From Doris montereyensis (lineage: Eukaryota; Mollusca; Gastropoda; Nudibranchia; Dorididae), in contig JAXRKP010000079.1 of NCBI GenBank assembly GCA_037039925.1, positions 496,427 through 560,426 on the forward strand: a stretch of 64,000 bases of DNA. Reading direction: 5' to 3'. The number at the start of each line of letters is the position of its first letter. Position 1 is the first letter of the stretch. A model generated the notes under the pieces. It was not told the DNA's origin and did no database searches. It worked only from the letters and a program-made list of their open reading frames with translations. The translations under genes were made by a program, and so were the position numbers. Shown piece after piece: positions 1 through 11,320 of this stretch.

Positions 1-274
1 TGCTTTGTTTTCTTATATATTCTGATAGATTGTTGTCGTTATCAAGTTGTTAGTGTTGGTAGTTTTTTGTTTTTGTTTTGTTTTAAAACTTTGCTGTTGC
101 TTTGTTTTGGGGAGGCGAATGGGGACTTATGTGTCTTTATGTTGTGCAACGTATGATGTTTTTCGTGATTTTGCTTTAATTGATTGGTACATGTAGTAGA
201 TCTGTGTACCAAACATTGCACTTACTGACATGAGGGGCGTCGACTTTTTACAACACTAAAAACTGCTTTATGAC
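1..274. other. No gene recognised; T-rich leader sequence
   Basis: AT-rich sequence with T/G-rich runs before a large dinucleotide tract. I see no coding signature, repeat unit or RNA structure that I can name. Confidence 0.4.
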
Positions 275-324
275 GTGAAAGTGAGTACTATCTCTCTTTG
301 TCTCTGTTTATCTCTGTCTGTCTC

Positions 325-675
<351 letters not shown>

Positions 676-959
676 TTCACCTTTCAAGTCCTTATCTCTC
701 TGTCCTCCACTCTCACACCCGTCTGCCCTCTTCTGCTCCCCCCTGTATCCGCAGGTAAGAGAGACATTCGCTTCATTATATGCCAGCTTTCAAGCTTTGT
801 TGTGTTCTAACTACGAAGGACAGGGTTGACACTCAAATTTATAGCTCTCTGGCTAGTGAAAGAGAGCTGACGACATGCCGTTGGTTATGACAGTATGTCA
901 TGGAAATTATATCGCTAGGTCCGACGTTGTGTTTATTGGAGAAAACCCCCACACACATT

Positions 960-1765
960 TAACACGCATATTGCCCACTTGTCCCAGGTGCAAATGGGTA
1001 CTAGCAACAGCGCTTGGGGGTAAAAACCTGCGACTGACTAGTGCAAAAATGGGTATTAGCAACAGCGCTTGGGAGTAAAAACCTGTGACAGACTAGTGTA
1101 AATCAGTATTAGCAACAGCGCTTGGGGAGTAAAAACCTGTGACAGACTAGTGTAAATCAGTATTAGCAACAGCGCTTGGGAGTAAAAACCTGTGACAGAC
1201 TAGTATGGATGGATACTAGCAACAGCGCTTGGGAGCAAAAATCTGAAACAGACTAGTCTAAAGGGGTATTAGTATTAGCAACAGCGCTTGGGAGTAAAAA
1301 CCTGTGACAGACTAGTGTAAATGGGTACTAGTAACAGCGCTTGGGAGTAAAAATCTGAAACAGACTAGTCTAAAGGGGTATTAGTATTAGCAACAGCGCT
1401 TGGGAGTAAAAACCTGTAACTGACTAGTGTAAATGGGTAGTAACAACGGTTCTTGGGAGTAAAAACCTGTAACTGACTAGTGTAAAATGGGCAGTAGCAA
1501 CAGCTCTTGAGTAAAAACCTGTAACTGGCTAGTGTAAATGGGTAGTAGCAACAGCTCTTGGGAGTAAAAACCTGAGACAGACTAGTATAAATGGGTACTA
1601 GCAACAGCGCTTGGGAGTAAAAACCTGATACAGACTAGTGTAAATGGGTAGTAGCAACAGCGCTTGGGAGTAAAAACCTGTAACTGACTAGTGTAAATGG
1701 ATACTAGCAACAGCGCTTGGGAGTAAAAACCTGATACAGACTAGTGTAAATGGGTATTAGCACCA
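960..1765. repeat. Tandem repeat, unit about 53-59 bp, about 15 copies
   Basis: Each unit contains AGCAACAGCGCTTGGGAGTA followed by AAAACCTG, then GACTAGTGTAAATGGGTA. Consecutive starts are 53-59 bp apart (for example 1111, 1165, 1218, 1277). Two unit sub-variants (TGTGACAGAC and TGTAACTGAC) alternate in blocks, indicating local amplification. The words 'TTTTTACTCCCAA' and 'CAAGCGCTGT', seen on the reverse strand, resemble the body of the tRNA-derived SINE family B found elsewhere in this window, so the array may be an amplified SINE segment. Confidence 0.93.
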
Positions 1766-1985
1766 TCACGAACATCTATATTATAACGTTCTGAGTTGGA
1801 TGTTCTTTGTGGATCAAATTAAAGGCTGTGATATCAGGCTACTAACAGTAATCATATTTTGCATGTAGGTTCCAATGGTCCGTCTAACTTTTCATAGTCT
1901 GTGTGCGTAAATGTTGGGTGTTGCGCAAAGTTTGACTACAAATCCCAATTGTGCTTAAATGATTTTCATTGCGTGCGCATACATT
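1766..1985. other. Unassigned spacer
   Basis: About 220 bp between the tandem array and the 3' tail of the minus-strand LINE. Nothing recognised. Confidence 0.4.
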
Positions 1986-3145
1986 TCTTATCTTTCTTTC
2001 TTTCTTTCTTTATCAGTTCCCATTCTACCTTTCGGCGTATGGGTTCAGGATGCCCTCTCTCTGACATTTTCTGTTTCCTTCCAAAAAATTTAAATTTCTA
2101 TGCTTCAATGCCTCTTTATACCTTCTTCACACTTTCTCCGAGGTCTGTCTTTGGTCTTTTACCTTGGGCTTTTGCACTGTATACTGATTTAGCTATTTTA
2201 TTGTCATTCATTCTGTTTACAAGCCCAAACCATCTCAATTGATTTGTTTTTATCTTAGTTTTTATGCCATCTGCTTTGGTTTGATCTCTTGTTGTTGTGT
2301 TTCTGATTTTGTCTCTTTTAGTTTTCCCTACTACTCTTCTTAGATATTTCATTTCAGCTGTCTGTACTCTACTGTATTCTCTACTGTCTAAGATCCAGGT
2401 TTCGCTGCCATAGAGGAGAGTAGGACAATAAACTGTATTGTATACTACCATTTTGGTTTTCGTTAACAATTCTTGCTTACCTACAAATGCCTTTCCTAGA
2501 TGGTTATATATTGCACTTGCCTTTTTGATTCTCTGGCTGATTTCTTCTCTTAGTTTTCCCTCTGACTTAATCATTACTCCTAGGTAATTGTAGCTTTGAA
2601 CTTATTCTAAATTCTCCCTGCCCAATTTAAGATTTTGTGTTTTAGCTTCTAGTTACCAGCATTCTTTTGGTTTTCTTTGCATTTACTCTCATTCCTCTTT
2701 TATTTAGTTCATTGTTCATAGTGTTGATATTTGACTGAAGGTCACTTTATGATTTTCCAAACAGAACTAAATCATCGGCAAATGAAAGCATTGATACATT
2801 TACTGTTTGAGCTTCCACATACCTACATTCATCTTCATCATTTTGAGGATGCCTTTGCGACTGAATTCATAAATGTGATAAACAAAAAAGGACTTAGGAT
2901 ACAACCCTGTCTTACTCCTATGTCTACATCAAATTCTGCAGATATGTTTCCAGCTACTCTCACTGCACATGTTGGTTTATTGTAAAAACCTTTAATGGCT
3001 TCTATTAAATTTTGCTCTACATTGAGTTCTTTTAAGGAATGTCATAGTTCGTCCCTCCTCACAGTTTCAAATGCCTTTTCTAAGTCAATAAAACACAGGT
3101 GCAAGTCAATGTTTCTCTCAAGGAATTTTTCTATTATTTGTCTAA

Positions 3146-3799
3146 TTATAAATATGTGGTCTTGTACACTTTTCCTGGTCTAAATCCATGCTGATGCTCT
3201 TCAATCTGATCCTCTACTCCTTTCCTTAGTCTCATTTCCAGTATCCTGGCATATACTTTTCGTGGAACGCTAAGTAGTGATATCCCTTTATAGTTTGAGC
3301 ATTCCATAGTTGATACTTTTCTATGTATTGGTACTACCGTTCCGTTTTTCCAGTCGTCTGGCACCTGTTTGGACTTCCATGCTTCTTGGCATATTGCATG
3401 TAATAGTTTGTCTGCCTCTCTCCCTTGGTTTTTAATCATTTCTGGATAAACTTGATCTGCTCCTGGGGTTTTTCCTAATTTCACTTTTCTTATAGCTGTT
3501 TGGATTTCTTCCATTGATATATCTACATCTTCAGCTGTTTCCTCTGGATTACTTGTTACTCTTACTAATTGATCTTTAATCCTTGTTTCATACGTTCTGG
3601 AGGGATTATGTAATTGGTGAAAATGCTTGCTCCATGTTTCCATGATTTCGCTGTCTTCTTTCATTATTTCTCCTTTGGCATTCTTAATTTGTCGTATGGG
3701 GCATGCTTTGGTCTTTCTCATGCTTTTCTTCATTGCCTCACCAGAACAAGTTTCAATTTCCTTGATAGCTTTCTTGAAGTCTGTCCAACCTCTTCCCAT
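3146..3799 (-). pseudogene. LINE reverse transcriptase fragment (N-terminal and finger/palm region)
   Basis: This is the longest uninterrupted coding block of the LINE (217 codons). Motifs in order: TPGADQVYPEMIKNQG, the DDWKNGTVVPIHRK block, SNYKGISLLSVPRKVYARIL and EEHQHGFRPG. These correspond to RT blocks 1-3 of RTE-like elements. The expected GFRPGR-TTDQIF continuation is lost to a frameshift at the 3' end. The catalytic FADD block lies about 370 bp further on at 2771-2782, in a different frame. Enzyme role in the family: copies element RNA into DNA at a nicked genomic target. This copy is broken. Confidence 0.9.
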
Positions 3800-4276
3800 T
3801 GTTCCTTTTTTGCTTTCCTAACTTCCTCTTTGGCGATAGTTCTTTTATTCACGTAGGATATATCCTATCCTCTGATCTCTTTGTTTGCAAGTATTTCTTC
3901 CAAGCATGCTTCTTTTCTTTCATCTTAGTCTTGACATTCTCATTCCATCATGATGTTCTTTTCCTATCTCCTTTAATTTGTTTCCTACCACAGAGCTCTT
4001 CAGTACAACTGAGGAGTGTTGCTTTACTACATCGGCCACTTTTCCTCTATTGTGCTATCAATCAGATCCATTTGTCTTTCACAGATAAATCTTTTTATGC
4101 TGGATTGGTATACCTGTTTTACTACTGGTTTATTTAGTTCCTCTATTTTGAGTTTAGTAGCTTTCTTCTCTTTTTCCTTTTCTGTTTGTTTTCCTGTCAG
4201 TAATCTCATTTTGGCAATCACTAAGTGATGACCACTAAATATTTCTGCTCCTCTGTTTACTCTTGCATCCAATGTA

Positions 4277-4531
4277 CTATAAAAAAAAGGAGCTGCTAAC
4301 TATTATGTAGTCTATCATTGATTTTTTACACCTGTCTTCATTTACTCTTGTATATTTGTTGATATCTTTATGAGGAAAAAAAGTGTTGGCTATTTTCATG
4401 TTATTCTTTAGGCAAAAATATATTAGTCTCTCTCCATTTGGAGAAGTTGTTGTCTCTCCTTCTTTACTTATTACTCCTCCCGGCGTTTCTGCATTGTTGC
4501 CTACTCTAGCGTTTAAATCTTCTAAAAGCAT
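4277..4531 (-). pseudogene. LINE apurinic-endonuclease domain fragment
   Basis: 84 codons with LEDLNARVG, NGERLIYFC, NTFFPHKDINKYTRVNEDR and SMIDYIIVSS. These match the endonuclease consensus of RTE-like LINEs (D-N-A-R-V-G; H-K-x-T-W; IDYI). The next 81 codons (4027-4272) continue the domain with RGAEIFSGHHLVIAK in another frame, separated by an indel at a run of A (4278-4286). Confidence 0.9.
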
Positions 4532-5079
4532 TAGTTCCTGTTTGGGTTTAAGATTCTCTGCAGTTATTTGTAAACCGTTTTCGAAGATATCTTTTTCTTC
4601 TTTAGTTGCGTCTTCGTTTGGTCCATAAGCTATTAATGATTTAATTTCTCATCCTTTTGGTTGAATATTTACCTCTAATAGCCATGTAACTAGTAGCTTT
4701 TCATGCCTTTTATGCACTAGGAGGCCTACTCCTGCTCTAGCTCTATCTTTGACATCTACTCCTGAGAAGATTAAAATATGATTCGGTCCTATATTTTCTA
4801 TTCCTGTCCTTTTTTCTTTGTTTCTGTAAGGGCTAAAATATCTTCTTTGAATTTTTCCATTTCTTCAACTAATTCTAACTCTTTTCATTTATTGCCCTAA
4901 CGTTCCATGGTCGAAAAATCACAGTCCGTATTCGTTTCCCAGTTCGTCTTCCAAAGATCAAGCCAGTTGTGTTATATTTATTTCTCTGAATCTGTTTGTT
5001 TTTGGATAAGCAGGGGATTACCCACTGTACTCTAGGTAGATGGTGCGGCTGCCACCTTGAGGCCTCTACCAGGCCCTTG

Positions 5080-5285
5080 TTATTTTCTGTCAGGGTTAAC
5101 TCCTTTAGCCTTTAGTAATTCAAGACCAGCCTGCAAGGCAGCAGGTTGTTATTTTCTGTCAGGTTAACTCCCCTAGCTTTTGGTAAACCAAGACCGGCCT
5201 GAAAAGCAGCAATTTGTTTTCTGTCAGGGTTCACACCCTGAGCCATTGGTCGGCCAAGACCTGCCTGCAAGGCAGCAGGAGACTC
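5080..5285. repeat. About 65-bp tandem repeat, 3 copies; possible 5' monomers of the adjacent LINE
   Basis: Three units beginning TTTTCTGTCAGG (near 5083, 5151 and 5214) and ending GCCTGCAAGGCAGCAG. They lie just upstream of the start of the minus-strand LINE endonuclease at about 4965, where a 5' untranslated region with promoter monomers would be expected. Confidence 0.75.
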
Positions 5286-5630
5286 GTGGACGGCAGGATC
5301 ATCTACTCCCCGTACATGTGCTTACCTCTCCACTGCCCAAAATTTCTTAACTGTGCACGCCAAAATCGTCCTTGCGTGCGCGGGCACACCCACATTGGAA
5401 GGTTTCATCCAAGATCGTTTACATTTGAGGATTTTGTTTTGCCAGAAGTGACGTTTAGTTAAAGAAAATTACACTATTTTCCTGTCTTTGGGTAGCTTTT
5501 TTCTTTCACGTAAGCCGTCATTTTGAATATGTTTTATAATTAGAAATTTGGAATAGTTGTGTTCACGCCCAGCTACTTAACTCTAAATCGACTACTGTCT
5601 CTCAACCTGATAATCGTACTGATATTACCC
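5286..5630. other. Unassigned spacer
   Basis: Single-copy-looking sequence with a short GC-richer start. No coding or RNA signature recognised. Confidence 0.35.
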
Positions 5631-5639
5631 AGGATATTA

Positions 5640-5830
5640 CAAAATTTGCACTTGATAAATGAAGCAAATTTCGTTTACTTTGAACATAGTGTAGAAACAC
5701 CAATAGTTGACAAAGGAAATGGATTCCATTTACATTGAAACCAATGGATAAGTAGCAGTACACGACAACCAAAATGGTTTCTATTTACATTGAACTGTGT
5801 AGAAGTACTAGGTGACCACTGAAATATTGA
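5640..5830. repeat. Diverged satellite block 1, unit about 63-68 bp
   Basis: Two to three old copies of a unit with GACAAANGAAAT, TTTAC-TTGAAC and GTGTAGAAGTAC words. Related copies occur at 7590-7660 and 8535-8740, so the array has been split by younger insertions. Confidence 0.6.
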
Positions 5831-6189
5831 ACCCAAATAAATATCGATAAAAGCATTAAAAATGCATGCATAAATTAGTAATTTTACAGCAAGAGGCGAA
5901 TCATCCGGATTGATGGTATACATTTTTTTATTAGGATATCATTACACCTTGAAACTACAACGCTTGTTCCGTAGTATGTGTCCCATTCCGGCTAATGCAA
6001 TCTCTGAGACGTAGAATGAAATTGTCGACCACGTTCTTGCAATGCTCTTTTTGCGATGGTTCTCACATGTCTTGTAATTGTGTTTATCATATCCTTTCAG
6101 AGGTCATTTGACCTTTAAATGCACGATACAGCTAAAACAAAATCATAATGTTTTAAAAATGATTGAACATATAGTAATCAATAAGAACA

Positions 6190-6392
6190 ATTCACATTCA
6201 TTCATCATACAAATATTTTAAAGTATAGAGCTCCATATCAATGGCATTTTTAAAAGAATTAATACTGTTTGCATTTTGTTTTGTTTTGAACAGCAAATTA
6301 TTCCATAATTTGACTGTTCATATGATGAAAAAATGATATCTCACAGAAGTAGAACTTCCTGTAATATATAAATCATGAAATGATTCAAAATT
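6190..6392 (-). mobile_element. LINE C-terminal fragment (jockey/CR1-like)
   Basis: On the minus strand the sequence reads TVKLWNNLLFKTKQNANSIN followed by SFKNAI, ending with a stop shortly after YLYDE. This is the classic C-terminus of jockey/CR1-like LINE reverse transcriptases ('I-K-L-W-N-x-L ... S-x-x-x-F-K'). It abuts the C-terminal end of the mariner relic directly, with no clear spacer. Confidence 0.6.
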
Positions 6393-7135
6393 TTTCCCAC
6401 ACAACTTATCCTTGAGGAAGTTCCACAGGCGATAGTCTAAAGGGTTGAGGTTCGGACTGTGGGGAGGCCATCGGTGAATGCTTCAGCGGCTGATGATTCT
6501 GCTTCCGAACTGATTTTATGACAGCGTTTGCGGTGTGGGGCATGGTCCCATCTTGCTGGAATCAATCACTGATTTCCTCTCTGTCTGGTTCCTCAAAGCC
6601 TTCCAGTGGCCCTCTATAATGAATTCAAGCTAGATGCCAATGTAGCAAAAAGAGGTCAATGTCACTGTTGTTTTATCTTCGTCCAAGAAGAATTAAGGGC
6701 CCATAATGCGCTGGCAGCTCAGGGCAACCCAAGCGGTGACTTTCAGGCCATGGAGATTCTCTTGGTAAACATCCCCTGGTTAAGTTGAGCCCCAGAAAAT
6801 GTAGTTCTTGGTGTTTATATACCCATTCATGTAAACATGCGCTTCATCATTAAACGACATATTACCTGGATCTGTGCAAGAAACCAGCGACTCATAGTAT
6901 CACTCAGTCTTTGTTGGATATGAATTCTGTAACACGTTAAGCTTTAAGTCAACTTTCAAGATGTTTCTCAAAGATTCTCTTGCAATATTAAATTCACTGC
7001 TACGACAACGGATCGATTTCTTGAGGTCATTATGCACTGACTTTTCAACCGCTACGACATTCTCGACAGTCCGCAATTTCAAGTCATGTGCTTTTCTTGT
7101 ACCATTAATCTTGTTTTGTACGGACTCCAAAGCGT
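6393..7135 (-). mobile_element. mariner-type (IS630/Tc1/mariner) transposase relic
   Basis: Read on the minus strand. The DNA-binding helix-turn-helix part (7130-6900) has RTVENVVAVEKSVHNDLKKS and IRCRSSEF...ARESLRNILKVDLKL. The catalytic part has FNDEAHVYMNGYINTKNYIF (around 6790-6860, first Asp), QQDGTMPHTANAV (around 6530-6560, second Asp) and PPHSPNLNPLDYRLWNFL (6420-6460, third acidic site). All three catalytic blocks are still recognisable but frames are broken, so the enzyme is dead. Terminal inverted repeats were not identified. The family cuts and pastes DNA at TA dinucleotides. Confidence 0.9.
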
Positions 7136-7349
7136 TTGAAAGGATTAAACCATTTCAATATAATACTCTTAATTGATCTGATTTTTTTTTCTGCTGAGAC
7201 AATTCCAAACCTCTCTGAAAACAAAGTCTTAGTTTGTTTAAACGTTTTTGTGTCGAGATAGGTCATTGTAGCAAATAGTCGTTGCTAAACAAAGTCATGT
7301 TGTTTCATTGTAGCCTTGCTTACGGTTAGTGAATGTTATTTTTGTCGAG

Positions 7350-7572
7350 ATTGAAACCAATCCGAATTGATAAGCTTGATTGCGTTCAAATTCGATACAG
7401 ATTAGTGCGGTCCAAAAAGACTTCAATGTTTCAGCTGATAAGCTTGATTGCGTTCAAATTCGATGCAGATTGGTGCATTCTAAAAGAGTTCAATGCTTCA
7501 GCTCATAAGCTTGATTGTGTTCAAATTCGATGCAGATCGGTGCATTCCAAAAGAGTTCAATGTTTCAGCGGT
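7350..7572. repeat. 67-68-bp tandem repeat, 3 copies
   Basis: Units start GATAAGCTTGATTGCGTTCA (7369, 7437, 7504) and end in GAGTTCAATG-TTCAGC. Copies are about 90% alike, so the expansion is fairly recent. Confidence 0.9.
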
Positions 7573-7589
7573 CCTCTGGTGCCAGAACT

Positions 7590-7660
7590 TTAGAAACGAA
7601 TTGGATTTCCTTTAAATTGAACATGGTGTAGTACCAGTAATTTATTAAGTACCAGAGGTA
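7590..7660. repeat. Diverged satellite block 2 (same unit as at 5640 and 8535)
   Basis: One copy: CGAATTGGATTTCCTTTAAA then TTGAACATGGTGTAGTACCA. It is recognisable by comparison with the other two blocks. Confidence 0.5.
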
Positions 7661-7829
7661 TTATTTGCTGTTGACTATAAAATGTCAACATTGTAAATAG
7701 TAAAGAAAAATATTAACAACTATAAAATCAGTTTGGCCCTTTCATGTGTGAAAAAATGCTTTCAGGTCAAGGAATCGTGATAATATCCTGATATAGCTAG
7801 TTTTTCTATTCCATTTTGTCTTCACACAT

Positions 7830-8480
7830 GGTCAACAAATCTCACTTGCCTTTTCTTGATGTTCTCTATAAGTTCTGTTTCTTTTTCCAGTTTTCACCAA
7901 AACTTCAATGTTTGTTATTTTTGCTGTCCGGGAGATTTTCAATATCGTTTTATATACCCACATTTCAAATACTTCTAAACGTCTGCGATATTGTGCATCT
8001 TAAGTCCACGTGTCGCATGCATATAATAGTGTGGAAAAGACATATGTCTGCGCTGTCTGTATTTCGTGTCTATTTTCAGTTTTGATTTGGAGACAACAGC
8101 TCTAATATTGTGGAATGTCTGTTTTGCTATTGTTCTCCTTTGCCTTATATCGGTGGTGTCTTTGCAGTTGTTTGCTATGATGCGCCGAGATATTTGAACT
8201 TTGTTACCTGTTTTAAAAGCTTCTCCTCTATTTGTTAAAATGAAGGACATATTGTCGTCTTGTTTACAAGCTACCGTCCATTCTGTCTTTGTCACGTTCA
8301 GTAACAATCCTTTCATCTCACGAAAGTCTACTAATTTGTCTAATATTCGTGTCAAAATGGCATCGTTCTCAGAGAATCCGTACAAATCGTTCTTTCTTTC
8401 CTGTTTTTAATATTTTGTATTTCGTTTCATCAAGTGACGTTCCATAAATGATGTACAGTCGGTAAGCCTTTTCTTGGGTG
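7830..8480 (-). mobile_element. RTE-like LINE fragment (RT thumb / C-terminal region)
   Basis: A 136-codon block (8385-7975) reads REMKGLLLNVTKTEWTVACK, then a region matching RIAIAKQAFHNIR in the family (here RRTIAKQTFHNIRAVVSKSK), then LKIDTKYR. This order (GLxLNxxKTE, IAKQAFxxMRxVL, LxxKYR) is typical just after the FADD box in RTE-like LINEs. Upstream and downstream portions are missing, so it is a short truncated copy. Confidence 0.85.
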
Positions 8481-8534
8481 GGAAATGGACTATAAATTCA
8501 TCTCAATCTTCTTCTTTTTTTTTTACCGGTACTT

Positions 8535-8740
8535 GCCAAACAAAATAGGCTCTGTTAAGATTGACCATAGTGTTGAAGTATCAGTACGTGACAAACGAAA
8601 TCGGTTGCGTTTACCTTGAATATCATGAAGAAGTATTAGTGCTCGAGAAAGCAAAATCGATTACGTTCACGTTGAACACACTGTAGAAGTACCCTAATCA
8701 GCATACGAAAAGATGCCAGGTACTTGATACATGAAATACG
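8535..8740. repeat. Diverged satellite block 3
   Basis: Three diverged units: GACAAACGAAATCGGTTGCG followed by TTTACCTTGAA, GCAAAATCGATTACGTTCAC, and a poorer third copy. Matches blocks at 5640-5830 and 7590-7660. Confidence 0.6.
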
Positions 8741-9200
8741 TTCTGTTCTACAAACATTCACCTAAGCGTTAAAAGACCAGCTTGTATACAGCTCGATGTG
8801 AGGAGAAAACTACACAAATCCCAACGATTGAACTGAAAAGAGTAACATCAAGTAACACAGGGACGCCTCCAATGATTGGTTGAGGGAAATAAATACCTCG
8901 TAGGCTAAGCCAATAGGGAATATTTCGTTTCTGATAGAATTCCTCGTGGCTGTTTTTATAAACCTACGTTACCAGGGAGCGGAGGGAGTTGGGTTGTCTT
9001 GTTGGATTTTTTGTGTGTATGTGTGTGTGTGGCTTTTGTTTTGTCAATTTTGTTTTTGATCTGGATTATTAAGTTGCAAGAGGCAAAATTTGCCCATCTC
9101 TGCACATTTTCGAATACATCCGTAGAACAGAAAACTTTAGTGAAAATCTATGGAGTATTGTGTTTGGAAGATGTCTCCACTCCAGTGATGGTTTTGGAGA
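8741..9200. other. Unassigned spacer
   Basis: No recognised gene. It contains a short (GT)n run at about 9010-9032, preceding the large GT tract. Confidence 0.35.
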
Positions 9201-9202
9201 AA

Positions 9203-9355
9203 ACCTGTGTATGTATGAGTTCGATTGTGTCTGTGGTAAAAAGAAACTGTGTATGTATGAGTTCGATTGTGTCTGTGGTAAAAAGAAACTGTGTTTGTGT
9301 ATGAGTTCGATTGTGTCTGTGGTAAAAGAAACTGTGTTTGTATGAGTTCGATTGT
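9203..9355. repeat. About 42-bp tandem repeat, 4 copies
   Basis: Units contain TATGAGTTCGATTGTGTCTG and GGTAAAAAGAAACTGTGT, repeated four times and running straight into the GT microsatellite, which probably grew out of the GTGTGT end of this unit. Confidence 0.92.
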
Positions 9356-9399
9356 GTGTGTGGTGGTGTGTGTGGTGGTGTGTGTGGTGGTGTGTGTGT

Positions 9400-9438
<39 letters not shown>

Positions 9439-9451
9439 TGTGTGTGTGTGT

Positions 9452-9504
<53 letters not shown>

Positions 9505-9741
9505 TGTGTGTGTGTGTGGTGTGTGTGTGTGGTGTGTGTGTGTGTGTGTGTGTGGTGTGTGTGTGTGTGTGTGTGTGGGGTGTGTGTGTGGTGTGTGTGT
9601 GTGTGTGTGGTGTGTGTGTGTGTGGTGTGTGTGTGGTGTGTGTGTGTGTGTGTGGTGTGTGTGTGTGGTGTGTGTGTGTGGTGTGTGTGGTGTGTGTGTG
9701 TGTGTGGTGTGTGTGGTGGTGTGTGTGTGTGTGTGTGGTGA
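9355..9741. repeat. (GT)n microsatellite with GG interruptions
   Basis: About 390 bp of GT dinucleotides, broken by regular GTGGTG steps. Cys-Val and His-Thr open frames here are artefacts of the repeat. Confidence 0.97.
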
Positions 9742-10205
9742 CTCATAACAATGATGTATTTAAAACGGCTGATGCGAGATGGGATTGGGGATATCAGAGT
9801 GGAAAGCGTATTGATGCTTCCTGCTGGTCAATGATATCGTGTTTGCCACCTCTAGCCAAGGGTGTGACATTTCACGTAACTTCCATATCTATTGAACGGA
9901 CTCGTTTCTTGCAATGCCATCTTTGCAAATGTCACTGTTCCCCTTAAGAAACTTTCCCCTGATACTAGAAATTGTTTGTTGGCCCTGAAAATGTTGCTAT
10001 TAGGAGAAAATCGATCTTCTTTCTTTCTTTTTTTTTGAGGTGTAGAGGAGGAAAGGGCAGATGAGATATGTGCAGGTGTTTATTCGCAATGTCGTTCTGT
10101 CTCCTTTTTTAGTGTTAATGATTACGTTTGTTTCCGTACTGAGCACTATAATATAATAAAAGATGAGCAAGTCAAATAATATAATTTGTGATAATATGCA
10201 TTTGT
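9742..10205. other. Unassigned spacer
   Basis: No gene recognised between the GT tract and the LINE tail. It contains a C/T-rich run (10017-10036). Confidence 0.35.
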
Positions 10206-10484
10206 TTTCACGAACCAGTGCCAAATTGTCGATGTGACAGAAAGCAATGCAAGTACCAACGAATTGTGAACCCTTGCTTTAGATGCTTATTGGAAGATAG
10301 TACTTTTCTTCTTCTTCTTCTGTCTTTTGAGATCACTGGGAAGCATAGACCATCAACAAACAACCTCCAATTGCTTCTCTCTTGTGCCAGCCTCTCCATA
10401 GATTTCCCCATCTGCCCTGTCTTCTTCACCTCTCCCTCCAGTTCTCTTCTCCATGTAGCCCTTGGCCGACCCCTCAATCTTTTC
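10205..10484 (-). mobile_element. 3' tail of an RTE-like LINE, displaced from its body by a nested insertion
   Basis: Minus strand: LRGRPRATWRREL, then EGEVKKTG, KSMERLAQERSNW and RLFVDGLCF, followed by a (GAA)n-type end (about 10310). This is the standard C-terminus of RTE-like LINEs ('GKRKRGRPRxTWRR...DRxxWRxxVDGLC'). It is exactly the part missing from the LINE body that stops at about 11,325 with NPQGN, so I take the two as one element split by the 10,485-11,320 insertion. Confidence 0.82.
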
Positions 10485-11320
10485 AATTTCAACTTCAATT
10501 TCAATTTCAATCATCTTTATTTATCCTTTAAAAAGGAAATTATACTTGTGTTATCACAATTTCCGTTTGAAAAATAAAAGAATACATCAATGCATTCAAA
10601 TTAAAAACAAATTTAACTTAGTTAATCATTAAACATTAATATTTTAGGAGAAGTATACAAAAATTCAAAGATGGGTAAATAAATAGTGCGGTGAAACAAT
10701 ATACATAAAAATAATAATTAAGAATTAAGAATGATTATACACAAATTAGTTTTAGCTTCATACACATTCATTAACTTATCATAAATTATTCATTCACCAT
10801 CCATCAATTTACATTTCTTAAACATTGTGATTTAAAAGTAAGGTATGGTCAAACTTTTGTATGGCGCTTGATAGAAAAGATCTAAACTATCTCTCAGTGC
10901 GGGATTTTAAGTGTATAAGTCGATCGCTTCTACTATTTGTTTTGGGTATGGAGAAAAGAGGGTGGGTGTTGTCTTTAAGTATACTCCTGAGTTTGATCTT
11001 GTACTGAATCTCATACAGATCTTCAAAGTTCTCCGGCTCTACATCAATTATGAGTTTCCCTATGTGTTTCAGTGTCCTATTAAATTTCTTCTTTTCTATA
11101 TAGTTTATATTTTCCTGCCCATGAAGTTATACTAAAAATAATAATACTCTTTATGCAAGCTTGATGGAAAAGTCTTATTAGAGTGTTATGAAGTTGAAAC
11201 TTATAAAGCTTCCTCATAAAATACATTCTTTTGTTCACGTTCTTTAAAATTGTATATAATTGTTTTTGCCAGTCTAGCTTCTCGTCAAAAAAAATGCCAA
11301 GATATTTATATATTTTTTTT
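10485..11320 (-). mobile_element. Jockey-like LINE fragment, 5' truncated, nested inside an RTE-like LINE
   Basis: Minus strand reads KYLGIFFDEKLDWQKQLYTI, NKRMYFMRKLYKF, ACIKSIIIFSITSWAGK and, further on, LRSILKDNTHPLFSIPK. These are the usual post-catalytic blocks of jockey/Rex-like LINEs. The 3' end carries an (ATTGAA)n-type tail at 10,484-10,512, as expected of target-primed retrotransposition. Between 10,560 and 10,880 the sequence is AT-rich 3' UTR-like. The copy lacks endonuclease and the catalytic RT box (5' truncation). Confidence 0.78.

Larger units (their letters stand above)
1990..4965 (-). mobile_element. RTE-like non-LTR retrotransposon (LINE), decayed, nearly complete coding region
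   Basis: Read on the minus strand, the order is AP-endonuclease, reverse transcriptase, C-terminal domain, 3' tail. The endonuclease starts near 4960 with RPWNVRAIN and LVEEMEKFKEDILALTETK. It continues through SGVDVKDRARAGVGLLVHKR (about 4740) and LEDLNARVG (4530) to RGAEIFSGHHLVIAK (4250). The reverse transcriptase includes NYKGISLLSVPRKVYARILE and QHGFRPG. The catalytic FADDLVL lies at 2762-2782. The C-terminal part has LLYGSETWILDSRE and EMKYLRRVVGKTKRDKIRN, typical of RTE-like and 'craniofacial development protein 2-like' mollusc and insect LINEs. The tail ends in a (GAAA)n run at 1990-2011. Several frameshifts and stops break the ORF, so it is not mobile by itself. Confidence 0.93.

Noticed and set aside
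9069..9746. His-Thr-rich 225-codon frame
   Set aside because: It covers the GT microsatellite and its 42-bp neighbour; compositional artefact.
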